Part shown: positions 1-7,583 of the stretch, one piece after another
Layout of the letters: the number at the start of each line of letters is the position of its first letter
Position numbering within the stretch: position 1 is the first letter of the stretch
Assembly (NCBI GenBank): GCA_047619205.1
Contig: JBLHJR010000063.1
Coordinates: 1-19,138, forward strand
Source of the DNA: Endobugula sp047619205
GTDB lineage: Bacteria; Pseudomonadota; Gammaproteobacteria; Pseudomonadales; Cellvibrionaceae
Direction: 5' to 3'
DNA: 19,138 nt
Notes under the pieces: model-generated
Told to the model about the DNA's origin: nothing
The model's input: the letters and a program-made list of their open reading frames with translations, nothing else
The model's database searches: none
Program-made: the position numbers and the translations under genes

Positions 1-11
1 CAAGAAGAAAA

Positions 12-87
12 TGGCGTCCCCTAGGGGGTTCGAACCCCTGTTACCGCCGTGAAAGGGCGGTGTCCTAGGCCACTAGACGAAGGGGAC
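12..87 (-). tRNA. tRNA-Glu (anticodon TTC)
   Basis: The reverse strand folds as a complete 76-nt tRNA. The acceptor arm 5'-GTCCCCT pairs with AGGGGAC, followed by discriminator G and an encoded CCA (complement of 12-14). The anticodon stem CCGCC/GGCGG encloses a loop with TTC, and the T arm carries GTTCGAA. This is the usual gammaproteobacterial glutamate tRNA. The encoded CCA and intact stems indicate a functional gene. The strong promoter just upstream (129-157) supports independent transcription, and other genes of the same unit may lie beyond the window's left edge. Confidence 0.97.
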
Positions 88-128
88 CTTGAACCTTCCT
101 GACTGGTCAGTCATTGGAAGAGGTGCGC

Positions 129-157
129 ATTCTATGGATCGAAGCCCGACCTGTCAA
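129..157 (-). promoter_or_regulatory. sigma-70 promoter of tRNA-Glu
   Basis: On the minus strand a perfect -35 hexamer TTGACA (152-157) is followed by exactly 17 bases and a -10 hexamer TAGAAT (129-134). A GC-rich stretch GCGCACC comes next, where transcription should start. The start would lie about 35 nt upstream of the mature tRNA. A GC-rich discriminator is typical of stable-RNA promoters that are shut down by ppGpp; that control is inferred here. A short stem CTGAC/GTCAG (99-110) lies in the leader that is removed during processing. Confidence 0.85.
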
Positions 158-475
158 TACTTTCATCAAAAAAATACGTAATCTCAAACAATCATCTAAC
201 GATAAACAGAGAAAACCTCCATTCGGGGCGAAAAATGCCTGTAAGATATTGATGTGCTTAATGAATTTCAAAACAATACCGCTTATCACGTCCATCACTG
301 GCGGTTAATATCGGCTAAATTACAGCAGTGATGTAAACCCACAGCGCTACCCAGAATTCAGTCAGCAAGACCCCCAACATTGTTATCCTGCCTATCAAAA
401 AATACCGTCTATACTCAATAATATAGTCTCAACAATCACTTTTTTCGGCTATATGAACAGAGTTTTACTTCGTAT
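158..475. other. gap between tRNA promoter and first CDS; no gene seen
   Basis: The stretch separates the minus-strand tRNA unit from the plus-strand gene at 476. The only open frames are short, start poorly, overlap the tRNA promoter and encode nothing recognisable. I see no convincing promoter or ribosome binding site for the downstream gene. The AT-rich 410-470 segment could supply one, for example TATATG near 450, but no good -35 accompanies it. Confidence 0.5.
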
Positions 476-1312
476 ATGACACAAACCCACATTATCATCA
501 GCATTATTGCCATTATTAGCCTACTTGTCTGCTATGTCTTTATACACCAGACTATCGCTGAGCGGCAGCGAGAAAAACAGCGCTTACATCGAGCCTTAGA
601 GAAACGGGCAAAAGAACTCATACAGATGGTTAGTGCCTTTCCGGATAATTTCTTGCCCAGAGAGCTGCTGGTGTTTATTTATCGCTGCATCATCGATGCC
701 TACGAGCAACTATCTAAACTTAAACCTGCTGAAATTCAGTATGTAGAATCTCTAAAAATGCACTCTATGCAACTAGAAACCGTAGTGCGTAAAACTGGCT
801 CGCATAAAGTTGAAGATCTACAGAGCCTCACACAAATCAACGAACTCAGACAATATTTAAACTTAGTCGGTGGCTTTTTACAAAAGTCTGCACAGAGGAA
901 TCATATCACCCATAAGCAACACCTTCATTACCGCCAGCTAGCCAAAGAACTCATGATAAGGCTAGCGGTGAATAACTATAGCGCTTCAGCAAAACAGGCT
1001 TTAGAAGTCCAGAAAAACAAACTCGCCATACATTATTACGAACTCGCTAAAAAACTGCTTATTAAAGAAACGCCCACTGGCTACAAGGAAAATATCCAAA
1101 AAATTAACCTTAGGCTAGAACCTTTACGCGAAATTGAAGGTATAGAAGCCGAAATTAAAAATGAAGCTAGTGCTAACACAGACAGCGCTGCATCAGCCTA
1201 TGAACAAGAACAAGAACAAGAACAAGAACAAGAACGAGAACGAGAACGAGGTGAATGGGCTGGCTTTAATAAAGAAGATACCGAATGGAAAAAGAAAAAT
1301 ATTTACGATTAG
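476..1312 (+). CDS. membrane-anchored coiled-coil protein of unknown function
   Basis: I do not recognise this 278-residue protein by family. Residues about 6-24 form one hydrophobic segment, probably an uncleaved signal anchor. A strongly charged helical stretch (about 28-50) follows, then a mainly alpha-helical body to about 225 that may contain TPR-like helices (for example 150-195). From about 226 there is a low-complexity acidic linker with five EQ and three ER dipeptides (243-258), and the protein ends in a compact motif EW-GF-KEDTEW-KKK-IYD. The Trp/Lys-rich end after a flexible linker looks like a short docking peptide; this is inference. Topology would be a short outside N-terminus with the bulk in the cytoplasm. 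The ATG at 476 lacks a clear Shine-Dalgarno, but no better start exists in frame. No functional partner is adjacent. Confidence 0.75.
   Translation: MTQTHIIISIIAIISLLVCYVFIHQTIAERQREKQRLHRALEKRAKELIQMVSAFPDNFLPRELLVFIYRCIIDAYEQLSKLKPAEIQYVESLKMHSMQLETVVRKTGSHKVEDLQSLTQINELRQYLNLVGGFLQKSAQRNHITHKQHLHYRQLAKELMIRLAVNNYSASAKQALEVQKNKLAIHYYELAKKLLIKETPTGYKENIQKINLRLEPLREIEGIEAEIKNEASANTDSAASAYEQEQEQEQEQERERERGEWAGFNKEDTEWKKKNIYD
1202..1249 (+). repeat. in-frame hexanucleotide tandem repeat
   Basis: Five copies of GAACAA are followed directly by three copies of GAACGA, eight 6-bp units in all, inside the unrecognised gene at 476-1312. They encode (Glu-Gln)5(Glu-Arg)3. Because the unit is a multiple of three, copy-number change would lengthen or shorten the linker without breaking the frame. 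Confidence 0.95.
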
Positions 1313-1353
1313 GCTCAACGGGATGAACTGCTGAAGTAGCCATAAAATTATTT

Positions 1354-2070
1354 CTAACGACCATCTATGGTATTAGCTAACGCCACTGAAAACCGCTGTA
1401 TCCGCTTAGCATTAGCACCTAAATCACTGACACCTATTCTTGATGCTGAACGTATATCTACTTTACTACCCTTTTTATGTGCGCTAACACGAATAACAAT
1501 ATCATCCACAAAACCAAATAAAGCCGTGACATCGTACGCTTCAATAACACCCGCCATCTCATCAACACCATGCAGCTGCCAAGCTTCCGCTTTAATGACC
1601 TGTTTAATGGCCGCCATTGTGACCGTGGGTGATGCCGTAAAAAACAATGGCTGTATGCTGTTATAAGCCTGTTTTTGCAGCACGCTATTCTTATCATCAT
1701 AGCGCGTGGAGTTATGGGCAACATGACGTGCTTTAGTAGCATAATCAAATAGAGGTGGGTTATTGGTGTCTGTCGTAATATCGTGAATCGCCGGCACGCC
1801 TTGAGACTGAACAATCACCGCTCCTAACAATAATATCGGCACACAAGCTAACGCTAGATTAATCATAGTCAATGTGGTTATTGCCCATGCGTGCTGATAA
1901 GCCAAGTACACATTACTCACCAGCACATAAAGACCTACTAATAAACTTACCCCTAAAACTCCAAGCAGCAGCAGAGGAAGCCTAGGATCACCCCAGGCCG
2001 CTCGATTAATGACAATGGCCAACATCACTAATAGTAGACAGCCACATTGCAAAAATAGGCTATTCAGCAT
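1354..2070 (-). CDS. DUF1499 domain membrane protein
   Basis: This 238-residue protein has three predicted membrane segments (about 5-22, 32-56, 66-88) followed by a soluble DUF1499 domain (about 92-238). The family is recognised by the opening IHDITTDTNNPP-F (95-108) and by the later run with IEAYD, GFVDDIVIRV (186-195) and VDIRSASRIGVSDLGANAKRI (204-224), the best conserved part of DUF1499. The biochemical role of the family is unknown. The ATG at 2070 lies inside the end of msrB (11-bp overlap, same strand), so the two are probably translated together and transcribed from the msrB promoter. The function is unknown, although the pairing with a methionine sulfoxide reductase is suggestive of an oxidative or envelope role (inference). 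Confidence 0.85.
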   Translation of the reverse strand: MLNSLFLQCGCLLLVMLAIVINRAAWGDPRLPLLLLGVLGVSLLVGLYVLVSNVYLAYQHAWAITTLTMINLALACVPILLLGAVIVQSQGVPAIHDITTDTNNPPLFDYATKARHVAHNSTRYDDKNSVLQKQAYNSIQPLFFTASPTVTMAAIKQVIKAEAWQLHGVDEMAGVIEAYDVTALFGFVDDIVIRVSAHKKGSKVDIRSASRIGVSDLGANAKRIQRFSVALANTIDGR

Positions 2071-2449
2071 CAGGCTTCAAGCTCAGTGACGCAGAATTAA
2101 TGCAATAGCGTAGGCCGGTAGGCTGAGGGCCATCGGTAAAGACATGACCTAGATGACTGCCGCATTGGCGACACATGGCTTCAGTACGCACCATGCCATG
2201 AGCACCATCCATTTCCTCCATAATATTTTGGCCATCGGCTGGCTGATAAAAGCTCGGCCATCCCGAACCAGAATCGTATTTACTAGTGGAATCAAATAAC
2301 GACTCTCCACAACATTTACAAAGATAGGTGCCTGCTGTCTTATCATCCCAATAACAGCCCGTAAACGCCGGCTCAGTGCCTTTTTCGCGGCAGATACGGT
2401 ACTCGTCTGCACTCAGCTTTTCTTTCCATTTGTGGTCTTGATCTGACAT
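2060..2449 (-). CDS. msrB: peptide-methionine (R)-S-oxide reductase
   Basis: MsrB reduces the R-epimer of methionine sulfoxide in oxidised proteins, using thioredoxin as electron donor. All expected parts are visible in 129 residues: the structural zinc site C44/C47 and C93/C96, the substrate-binding GSGWPSFYQP (61-70), GHVF-DGP-PTGLRYC (101-116) and the catalytic cysteine C116 in RYCINSASL. The length matches the single-domain bacterial enzyme, with no fused MsrA and no signal peptide, so it should be cytoplasmic. The start at 2449 is supported by AAGGG nine bases upstream. It is divergent from alaA and overlaps the downstream DUF1499 gene by 11 bp. Confidence 0.96.
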   Translation of the reverse strand: MSDQDHKWKEKLSADEYRICREKGTEPAFTGCYWDDKTAGTYLCKCCGESLFDSTSKYDSGSGWPSFYQPADGQNIMEEMDGAHGMVRTEAMCRQCGSHLGHVFTDGPQPTGLRYCINSASLSLKPDAE

Positions 2450-2551
2450 AATCGGTTACCCTTATAAACAATAAAAAATACACTACCATAGGTTTACTTT
2501 CACAGACTGAAACTATACCTGAAATTGACAGCTAACGATCCTGCAATCATT

Positions 2552-3766
2552 ATGAATATCATCAAGAAATCACTCAAGCTAAACGACGTCTGTTATGACA
2601 TCCGTGGCCCTGTACTAAAACAAGCCAATCGGCTTGAAGAAGAAGGCCAACGCATTCTTAAGCTCAATATCGGCAACCCTGCACCTTTTGGCTTTGATGC
2701 ACCTGACGAGATTATTCGCGATATTATCGCCAACATTCGTCTGGCCCAAGGCTATACCGATTCCAAAGGGTTATTCGCGGCCCGTAAAGCCGTCATGCAT
2801 GAGTGCCAGCGCTTATCCATTGCGGATGTCGATGTCGGTGATATTTATTTAGGTAACGGCGCTAGCGAACTCATTGTTATGGCGATGCAAGCCTTATTAA
2901 ACCAAGGCGACGAGATTCTTATTCCTGCGCCCGATTACCCTTTGTGGACAGCGGCAGTCAATCTAGGCGGCGGCAAGCCTGTTCACTATATCTGTGATGA
3001 AGCCGCTGATTGGTATCCCGATATTGATGATATTAAAAGTAAAATAACCCCAAATACTCGTGGCATCGTCGTGATCAACCCAAACAATCCAACCGGTTCT
3101 GTCTATAGCCAAGCGCTGCTTGAAGAGATTGTGGAATTGGCTCGACAGCATAACTTAATTATTTTTGCTGACGAAATATATAGCAAGATCCTCTACGATG
3201 ATGCGGAATTTATTCCAATGGCGCGCTTAGCGCATGATGTGCTGTGCATTAGCTTTAATGGCCTATCAAAATCCTATCGTTTAGCGGGCTTTCGCTCAGG
3301 CTGGATGATTATCAGTGGCAATAAAAAAGGCGCCGATGATTATATTGCGGGGATCGATATGCTCGCCTCTATGCGACTCTGTGCTAATGCGCCTGCGATG
3401 CTAGGAGTACAAACGGCACTAGGTGGCTATCAAAGTGTTAATGAGCTGATACTGCCCGGTGGCCGCTTGCTCGAGCAACGCGACCTCGCTTGGAAAATGC
3501 TTAATGATATTCCCGGCGTATCCTGCGTAAAGCCAAAGGGAGCGCTATATTTATTCCCTAAAGTCGACATTAAAAAATTCAACATTACTGATGATGCCCA
3601 ATGGATACTCGACTTCTTAACAGAACATAAGGTCTTGTTAGTTCAAGGCACCGCCTTTAACTGGAAACAGCCGGATCATTTTAGGATTGTATTCCTACCA
3701 AGAAAAGATGAACTGGAAACAGCAATAGCCGGGCTTGAAAAGTTTTTTGCGAACTATAAGCAGTAA
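2552..3766 (+). CDS. alaA: glutamate-pyruvate aminotransferase AlaA
   Basis: This is a PLP-dependent class I aminotransferase that makes alanine from pyruvate and glutamate. The protein reads almost continuously like E. coli AlaA (YfbQ), with CYDIRGPVLK near the start, NIGNPAPFGFDAPDEI, the cofactor motif NPNNPTG (176-182), ADEIY (206-210), the Schiff-base lysine K240 in FNGLSKSYR and LLVQGTAFNW near the end. I chose the ATG at 2552 (404 residues), because its N-terminus matches the family. An in-frame TTG at 2525 would add nine residues and lacks support. Neither start has an obvious Shine-Dalgarno. It is transcribed alone, divergent from msrB and convergent with the CheV-like gene. Confidence 0.93.
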   Translation: MNIIKKSLKLNDVCYDIRGPVLKQANRLEEEGQRILKLNIGNPAPFGFDAPDEIIRDIIANIRLAQGYTDSKGLFAARKAVMHECQRLSIADVDVGDIYLGNGASELIVMAMQALLNQGDEILIPAPDYPLWTAAVNLGGGKPVHYICDEAADWYPDIDDIKSKITPNTRGIVVINPNNPTGSVYSQALLEEIVELARQHNLIIFADEIYSKILYDDAEFIPMARLAHDVLCISFNGLSKSYRLAGFRSGWMIISGNKKGADDYIAGIDMLASMRLCANAPAMLGVQTALGGYQSVNELILPGGRLLEQRDLAWKMLNDIPGVSCVKPKGALYLFPKVDIKKFNITDDAQWILDFLTEHKVLLVQGTAFNWKQPDHFRIVFLPRKDELETAIAGLEKFFANYKQ

Positions 3767-3864
3767 GGGAGGAGAGGAAACAGAAAGTTTTGGCGCGATC
3801 TGCGAAGGTCTTATCGATTGTTTTTTTGCTTTTCCTATAGGCTGTCAGCTGTATTCCGTAAGTC

Positions 3865-4782
3865 CTATGGTTTATGTAAGCTACGCGTTTCCTTATATTC
3901 AGCACCTCTGAGCATGGCAGCAATTAATTCTTCTACATCAAACTTAGTTAGTGCCTCATTCGCGCCTACTTGGGTAGCCTGACTAACGCTCATGTGGCTG
4001 GAAAGTGAGGAATGTAAAATAATATACGGAGTTTCCAAGAGGGGCTTATCGCGTACTTCGAAAGCTAACTCATAACCATCAAGACCCGGCATTTCTATAT
4101 CACTGACGAGCAAATCGACAGGGCGACCCTCACTGGCGTCAGACTCCATGATAGCTAAGGCATCATGGCCATTATCCGTGACCTGAAAGGGTATATTTAT
4201 ATAACTTAAGGCATCGGATATCTGCTTACGCGCCACCATAGAATCGTCAACTAATAAAATACTCAGTGGTTTTAGTTTTTCGCGCTGCACATCGGTTAAT
4301 ACGGCTAAATTACTACCTGACTCATCAGGAAAAACATCAGCAAGCACGTACTCTAAATCAATCAACTGAATCAACTGATCATCCATCCGACAAATACCAG
4401 TAACGAAGGCTTTCGAACCTAACAATTTAGAAGGGCTTTCAATTTCTCGCCAGTTGAACTCTACTATCTGCTCTATAGCTCGCACAAGAAACCCCACTAC
4501 CTTGCGCTGGCAATCGGTGACAATAATCACACAACCTTTAATTTCCTCCTTGGTTAATGGGCTATAACCCACCGCAGCGGCCATATCTAGCACCGGCACA
4601 GTCTGCTCTCGAACCTGAATAGTCCCCTGCACCGTCGGATGGGCATTGGGTAATACCGACATAGGCTGATAAGGTACGATCTCTCTGACTTTCAATGTAC
4701 CTAATGCGAAGCTCTGGTTTTTAGTAATTTTGAAAACTAAAACCCCTTGAGCATGATTCGCTTTTTCGTTTTTTCTACTCAT
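3865..4782 (-). CDS. cheV: CheV-type chemotaxis coupling protein (CheW + receiver)
   Basis: The 305-residue protein has an N-terminal CheW-like domain (about 12-150), with FALGTLKVREIVPY, NAHPTVQGTIQVREQTVPVLDM and the closing GICRMDDQLIQLIDLE. A receiver domain (about 173-293) follows, with the acidic pair D179/D180, phosphoacceptor D228 in LVSDIEMPGLDGYEL, S258/S259 and K280. This order is CheV, a phosphorylatable scaffold linking chemoreceptors to CheA in the inner-face signalling array. The ATG at 4782 fits the family; the TTG at 4815 would only prepend 11 residues. It stands alone with no other chemotaxis genes in the window, as is common for cheV paralogues. It is convergent with alaA. 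A 16-bp palindrome lies about 125 bp upstream. Confidence 0.9.
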   Translation of the reverse strand: MSRKNEKANHAQGVLVFKITKNQSFALGTLKVREIVPYQPMSVLPNAHPTVQGTIQVREQTVPVLDMAAAVGYSPLTKEEIKGCVIIVTDCQRKVVGFLVRAIEQIVEFNWREIESPSKLLGSKAFVTGICRMDDQLIQLIDLEYVLADVFPDESGSNLAVLTDVQREKLKPLSILLVDDSMVARKQISDALSYINIPFQVTDNGHDALAIMESDASEGRPVDLLVSDIEMPGLDGYELAFEVRDKPLLETPYIILHSSLSSHMSVSQATQVGANEALTKFDVEELIAAMLRGAEYKETRSLHKP

Positions 4783-5139
4783 ATATTCGATGGCAGTCCA
4801 TAGTAATAAAGCCAATAATGATAATGCACCGATATGGAGGTTTATCCTAAAAACGGCAGTTGAATCACCAAAGCCTGCATAAGTTATTGACCTATGTGAG
4901 ATTTTTTAGTGTTAACACTAATGAGTGTAGTGCAAAGGGGCTATTTTGCAGGGAGAAAGGTGATTTTAAGACGATAATTAACAACAATGTTGATAGTATT
5001 GGAGACACAATTCACTCTGAATAAAAAGGGCATTCTTACCCATAAAGAGTGATAAGCGAATCATGCTGTTCTATAAATAAGGTTATTTGCACACAGCTAG
5101 TAAAAATCGGCAGGCAAACAGAGCTAATCGCCAAGATTA
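4783..5139. other. gap between trpS and cheV with several dyad symmetries
   Basis: No gene is seen in this AT-rich stretch. It holds a perfect 16-bp palindrome (4906-4921), an 11-bp interrupted palindrome CAACA-A-TGTTG (4982-4992), and a nested stem made of CACTCT (5013-5018) with AGAGTG (5046-5051) around GGG/CCC. It must contain the promoter of the minus-strand cheV gene, but I could not identify good hexamers. The hairpin AGCTAAT/ATTAGCT (5122-5145) overlaps the trpS stop codon. Confidence 0.5.
4906..4921. promoter_or_regulatory. perfect 16-bp palindrome, possible operator
   Basis: TTAGTGTTAACACTAA is its own reverse complement with no spacer. It lies about 125 bp upstream of the cheV start and about 220 bp beyond the end of trpS. 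Perfect symmetry of this length usually marks a dimeric repressor or activator site. It does not match the operators I know well: the TrpR site has CTAG-TTAA-CTAG, and the TyrR box has TGTAAA-N6-TTTACA. The regulator is unknown. Confidence 0.45.
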
Positions 5140-6180
5140 TTAGCTAAAAGGGCGAATACCTACCGCATGGCGTAAATTGGCTAGTAATGGCTGTGAATAT
5201 TCTCGCGCTTTTCGTCCACCTTGCTGTAGCACGTCTTCAATATATTCGGGCTTTTCTAGTAGCACATTATAACGCTCGCGAGCTTCGCCTATTTCTGCAT
5301 TCACTAATTCAAACAATTGTTTCTTTGCTTCGCCCCAAGCAATACCATCAACAAATGCTTGGCGCATTTCTGCTGTTTGCTCTGCAGTCGCGAACGCTTG
5401 CCAAATTTGAAATACCGTTGAAGTATCCGGATCTTTTGGATCGCCGGGTTCTAATAGATTAGTTTTTATTTTATTAATGTGTTTCTTTAACTTTTTTTCT
5501 GGCAAGAATAAAGGGATGGTATTGTTATAGCTCTTGCTCATTTTACGGCCATCTAAACCCTGTAACACGGCCACATTATCATCGACAACGGCTTGAGGCA
5601 GAGTGAAGTGCTCACCGAAATGATGATTAAAACGAGCGGCAATATCTCGCGCCATTTCTACATGCTGTATTTGATCTTTACCTACAGGTACTTTATCTGC
5701 ATTAAACATTAAAATATCGGCAGCCATTAATACCGGATAACTATATAAACCCATAGTGACACCAAAGTCAGGATCTTCATTGGCGGCTTGGTTAGCCTGT
5801 ACCGCTGCTTTATAAGCGTGAGCACGATTCATTAAACCTTTGGCTGCCATGCAGGTGAGCAACCAGCACAGTTCTGGAATTTCTGGCACATCGGACTGAC
5901 GATAAAACACCGCATTACCTACATCTAAGCCTAGCGCTAGCCATGTGGCGGCAATTTCCACACTAGACTGATGAATTTTTTCAGGCTCTTGGCTTTTAAT
6001 GAGCGCATGAAAGTCAGCCAAAAAATAAAAGGACAAATTATCCGCTTGTTGACTGGCCTGGATCGCTGGGCGAATTGCGCCAACATAATTACCTAAATGC
6101 GGCGTACCCGTGGTGGTAATACCAGTTAAGATACGTTTTTTATCATGGGCCGGCAGTGCTTGTGGTGTCGCTAATAACAT
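5140..6180 (-). CDS. trpS: tryptophanyl-tRNA synthetase
   Basis: This class I aminoacyl-tRNA synthetase charges tRNA-Trp in the cytoplasm. The 346 residues carry the nucleotide-binding signature TTTGTPHLGNYVG (22-34, with HLGN standing for HIGH) and KMSKS (213-217), plus YPVLMAADILMFNADKVPVGKDQIQH (148-173), which is typical of TrpRS. The TTTGTPHLGN form resembles the Pseudomonas enzyme, which as I recall has a longer C-terminal region; this version ends soon after the anticodon-binding domain. The ATG at 6180 is the only sensible start and has no strong Shine-Dalgarno. It follows apeB by 32 bp on the same strand and is probably the last gene of the tsaB-uppP-apeB-trpS unit. Confidence 0.95.
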   Translation of the reverse strand: MLLATPQALPAHDKKRILTGITTTGTPHLGNYVGAIRPAIQASQQADNLSFYFLADFHALIKSQEPEKIHQSSVEIAATWLALGLDVGNAVFYRQSDVPEIPELCWLLTCMAAKGLMNRAHAYKAAVQANQAANEDPDFGVTMGLYSYPVLMAADILMFNADKVPVGKDQIQHVEMARDIAARFNHHFGEHFTLPQAVVDDNVAVLQGLDGRKMSKSYNNTIPLFLPEKKLKKHINKIKTNLLEPGDPKDPDTSTVFQIWQAFATAEQTAEMRQAFVDGIAWGEAKKQLFELVNAEIGEARERYNVLLEKPEYIEDVLQQGGRKAREYSQPLLANLRHAVGIRPFS

Positions 6181-6212
6181 AAAAATAATTCGTCTTGTTT
6201 TATTGGTTGAAC

Positions 6213-7544
6213 CTAGTGTTGATAAAAAGAAGATAACACACGCGCTAAGTTTACGGCATCTTTCGCGCCCGCTAATTCTCGGATGGAGTGCATCGCAAAA
6301 GTAGGTAAGCCAATATCTATCGTATCCACCCCCACTTCAGCTGCAGTAATGGGGCCAATAGTACTACCACAAGCTAAATCACTGCGCACTACAAAGGCTT
6401 GTGGAGTGACCCCATTTCGCTGGCAAAGTTGCCGAAAAAAACTACTAGTTTCACTATTCGTAGCATAACGCTGATTGGCATTCACTTTGATGACCGGCCC
6501 TTTATTCAGTAAAGGGCCATGGCTGTCATCATGCTTATCAGCATAGTTAGGATGAATACCATGCGCATTATCCACAGATATCATCAATGAACGATCTAGT
6601 GTACGTAAGCGTGTCTCTGTGTCGGGAATCATTCTCTGTAGGCAATGTTCTAGCATCGGCCCTTGTGCGCCACAAGCCGAAGCACTACCTACCTCTTCAT
6701 GGTCAGTACAGATAAGTAACGCGGGTTTATCCGTATCAGCAGCCAGTAACGCCTGTAGACCAACGTAACAGCTCAATAGATTATCTAAGCGTGCTGCGGC
6801 AATAAAGTCTTTTTGCAAGCCGATTAATGCTGATGGCTGAGTATCATAAAAACTCAGTTCATAATCTAAGATTTCGGCAACATCCTCTTCACCCTGAGAT
6901 TGTAGTTGCGCATTAATCCAATCACGAAAATTAACTTTTTCTTTATTCTCTACCGTCATCAAAATAGGCGGTAGATGTTTTTGCGGATTAATCTTATTGC
7001 TTTCGTTAACGTCTTTATGCAGATGAATAGCTAGGCTAGGAATAATGGCGACAGGGTCCTTAAAGTCAATCAACGCACTGTGTAACTGTTGCTGACTATC
7101 ACTGTAATTTACTCGCCCAGCCAAAGATAAATCCCGATCAAACCAAGGCGACAGCAGCGCACCACCATACACCTCAACACCCAACTGAAAATACCCCTGT
7201 TGATGAATTTCTGGATTGGGCTTGACCTTGAGGCAAGGGCTATCGGTGTGAGCACCCACCATGCGAATGCCTTCCTCTAGAAAGGCTTCAGGCGCATAAG
7301 TGAAGGCAATAATAGAGGAGCGATTACGGGTAATAAAATAGCCCTTCCCCGCTTCTAGTGACCACGCCTCATGCTCTAACAACTCGATAAAACCAGCCTG
7401 CAACAATTGTTTTGCCATGGTTTGCGTTGCATGAAAAGGCGTCGGAGAAGCATCAATAAAAGCTAATAAACCTTCATTGAAAGACGCTTGTTCGAATAAT
7501 TCTTGTTTACGTAACTCTTGTTTACGTGACTCAGACTCTAACAC
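6213..7544 (-). CDS. apeB: M18 family aminopeptidase (aspartyl aminopeptidase type)
   Basis: This is a cytoplasmic zinc aminopeptidase that trims N-terminal, preferentially acidic, residues from peptides, active as a large oligomer. The family signs are SPTPFHA (33-39), GAHTDSPCLKVKP (97-109) with metal ligand H99, WFDRDLSLAGRV (134-145), ARLDN with D254, DHEEVGS (281-287) with E283/E284, SVDNAH with D325, and a closing FAMHSIRE with H419. The length of 443 residues is slightly above the usual 425-430, because the N-terminus carries a duplicated RKQEL segment. The start is GTG at 7544: AGGTGAGG lies eight bases upstream, whereas no ATG fits before the conserved domain. It lies 39 bp after uppP and 32 bp before trpS. 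Confidence 0.93.
   Translation of the reverse strand: MLESESRKQELRKQELFEQASFNEGLLAFIDASPTPFHATQTMAKQLLQAGFIELLEHEAWSLEAGKGYFITRNRSSIIAFTYAPEAFLEEGIRMVGAHTDSPCLKVKPNPEIHQQGYFQLGVEVYGGALLSPWFDRDLSLAGRVNYSDSQQQLHSALIDFKDPVAIIPSLAIHLHKDVNESNKINPQKHLPPILMTVENKEKVNFRDWINAQLQSQGEEDVAEILDYELSFYDTQPSALIGLQKDFIAAARLDNLLSCYVGLQALLAADTDKPALLICTDHEEVGSASACGAQGPMLEHCLQRMIPDTETRLRTLDRSLMISVDNAHGIHPNYADKHDDSHGPLLNKGPVIKVNANQRYATNSETSSFFRQLCQRNGVTPQAFVVRSDLACGSTIGPITAAEVGVDTIDIGLPTFAMHSIRELAGAKDAVNLARVLSSFYQH
7503..7532 (-). repeat. 15-bp tandem duplication at the 5' end of apeB
   Basis: Two adjacent 15-bp units (7503-7517 and 7518-7532) differ at one base and encode SRKQE-LRKQE at residues 6-15 of the aminopeptidase. 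Both lie before the first conserved residue of the M18 domain, so the duplication lengthens a dispensable N-terminal tail in frame. Confidence 0.85.
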
Positions 7545-7583
7545 AACTATAACCTCACCTTATTGATCTCTAATCACTACCTT

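Noticed and set aside
114..308. 64-codon plus-strand open frame (and its minus-strand counterpart)
   Set aside because: It runs through the tRNA-Glu promoter on the opposite strand and shows no protein-like features.
3777..3830. Possible alaA terminator (CGAT...ATCG followed by T7)
   Set aside because: The stem is only four base pairs with a long loop; the T run alone is not enough.
5122..5145. Hairpin AGCTAAT/ATTAGCT overlapping the trpS stop as a terminator
   Set aside because: The stem is AT-rich and is followed by CTGTTTGCC rather than a T tract, so terminator function is not supported.
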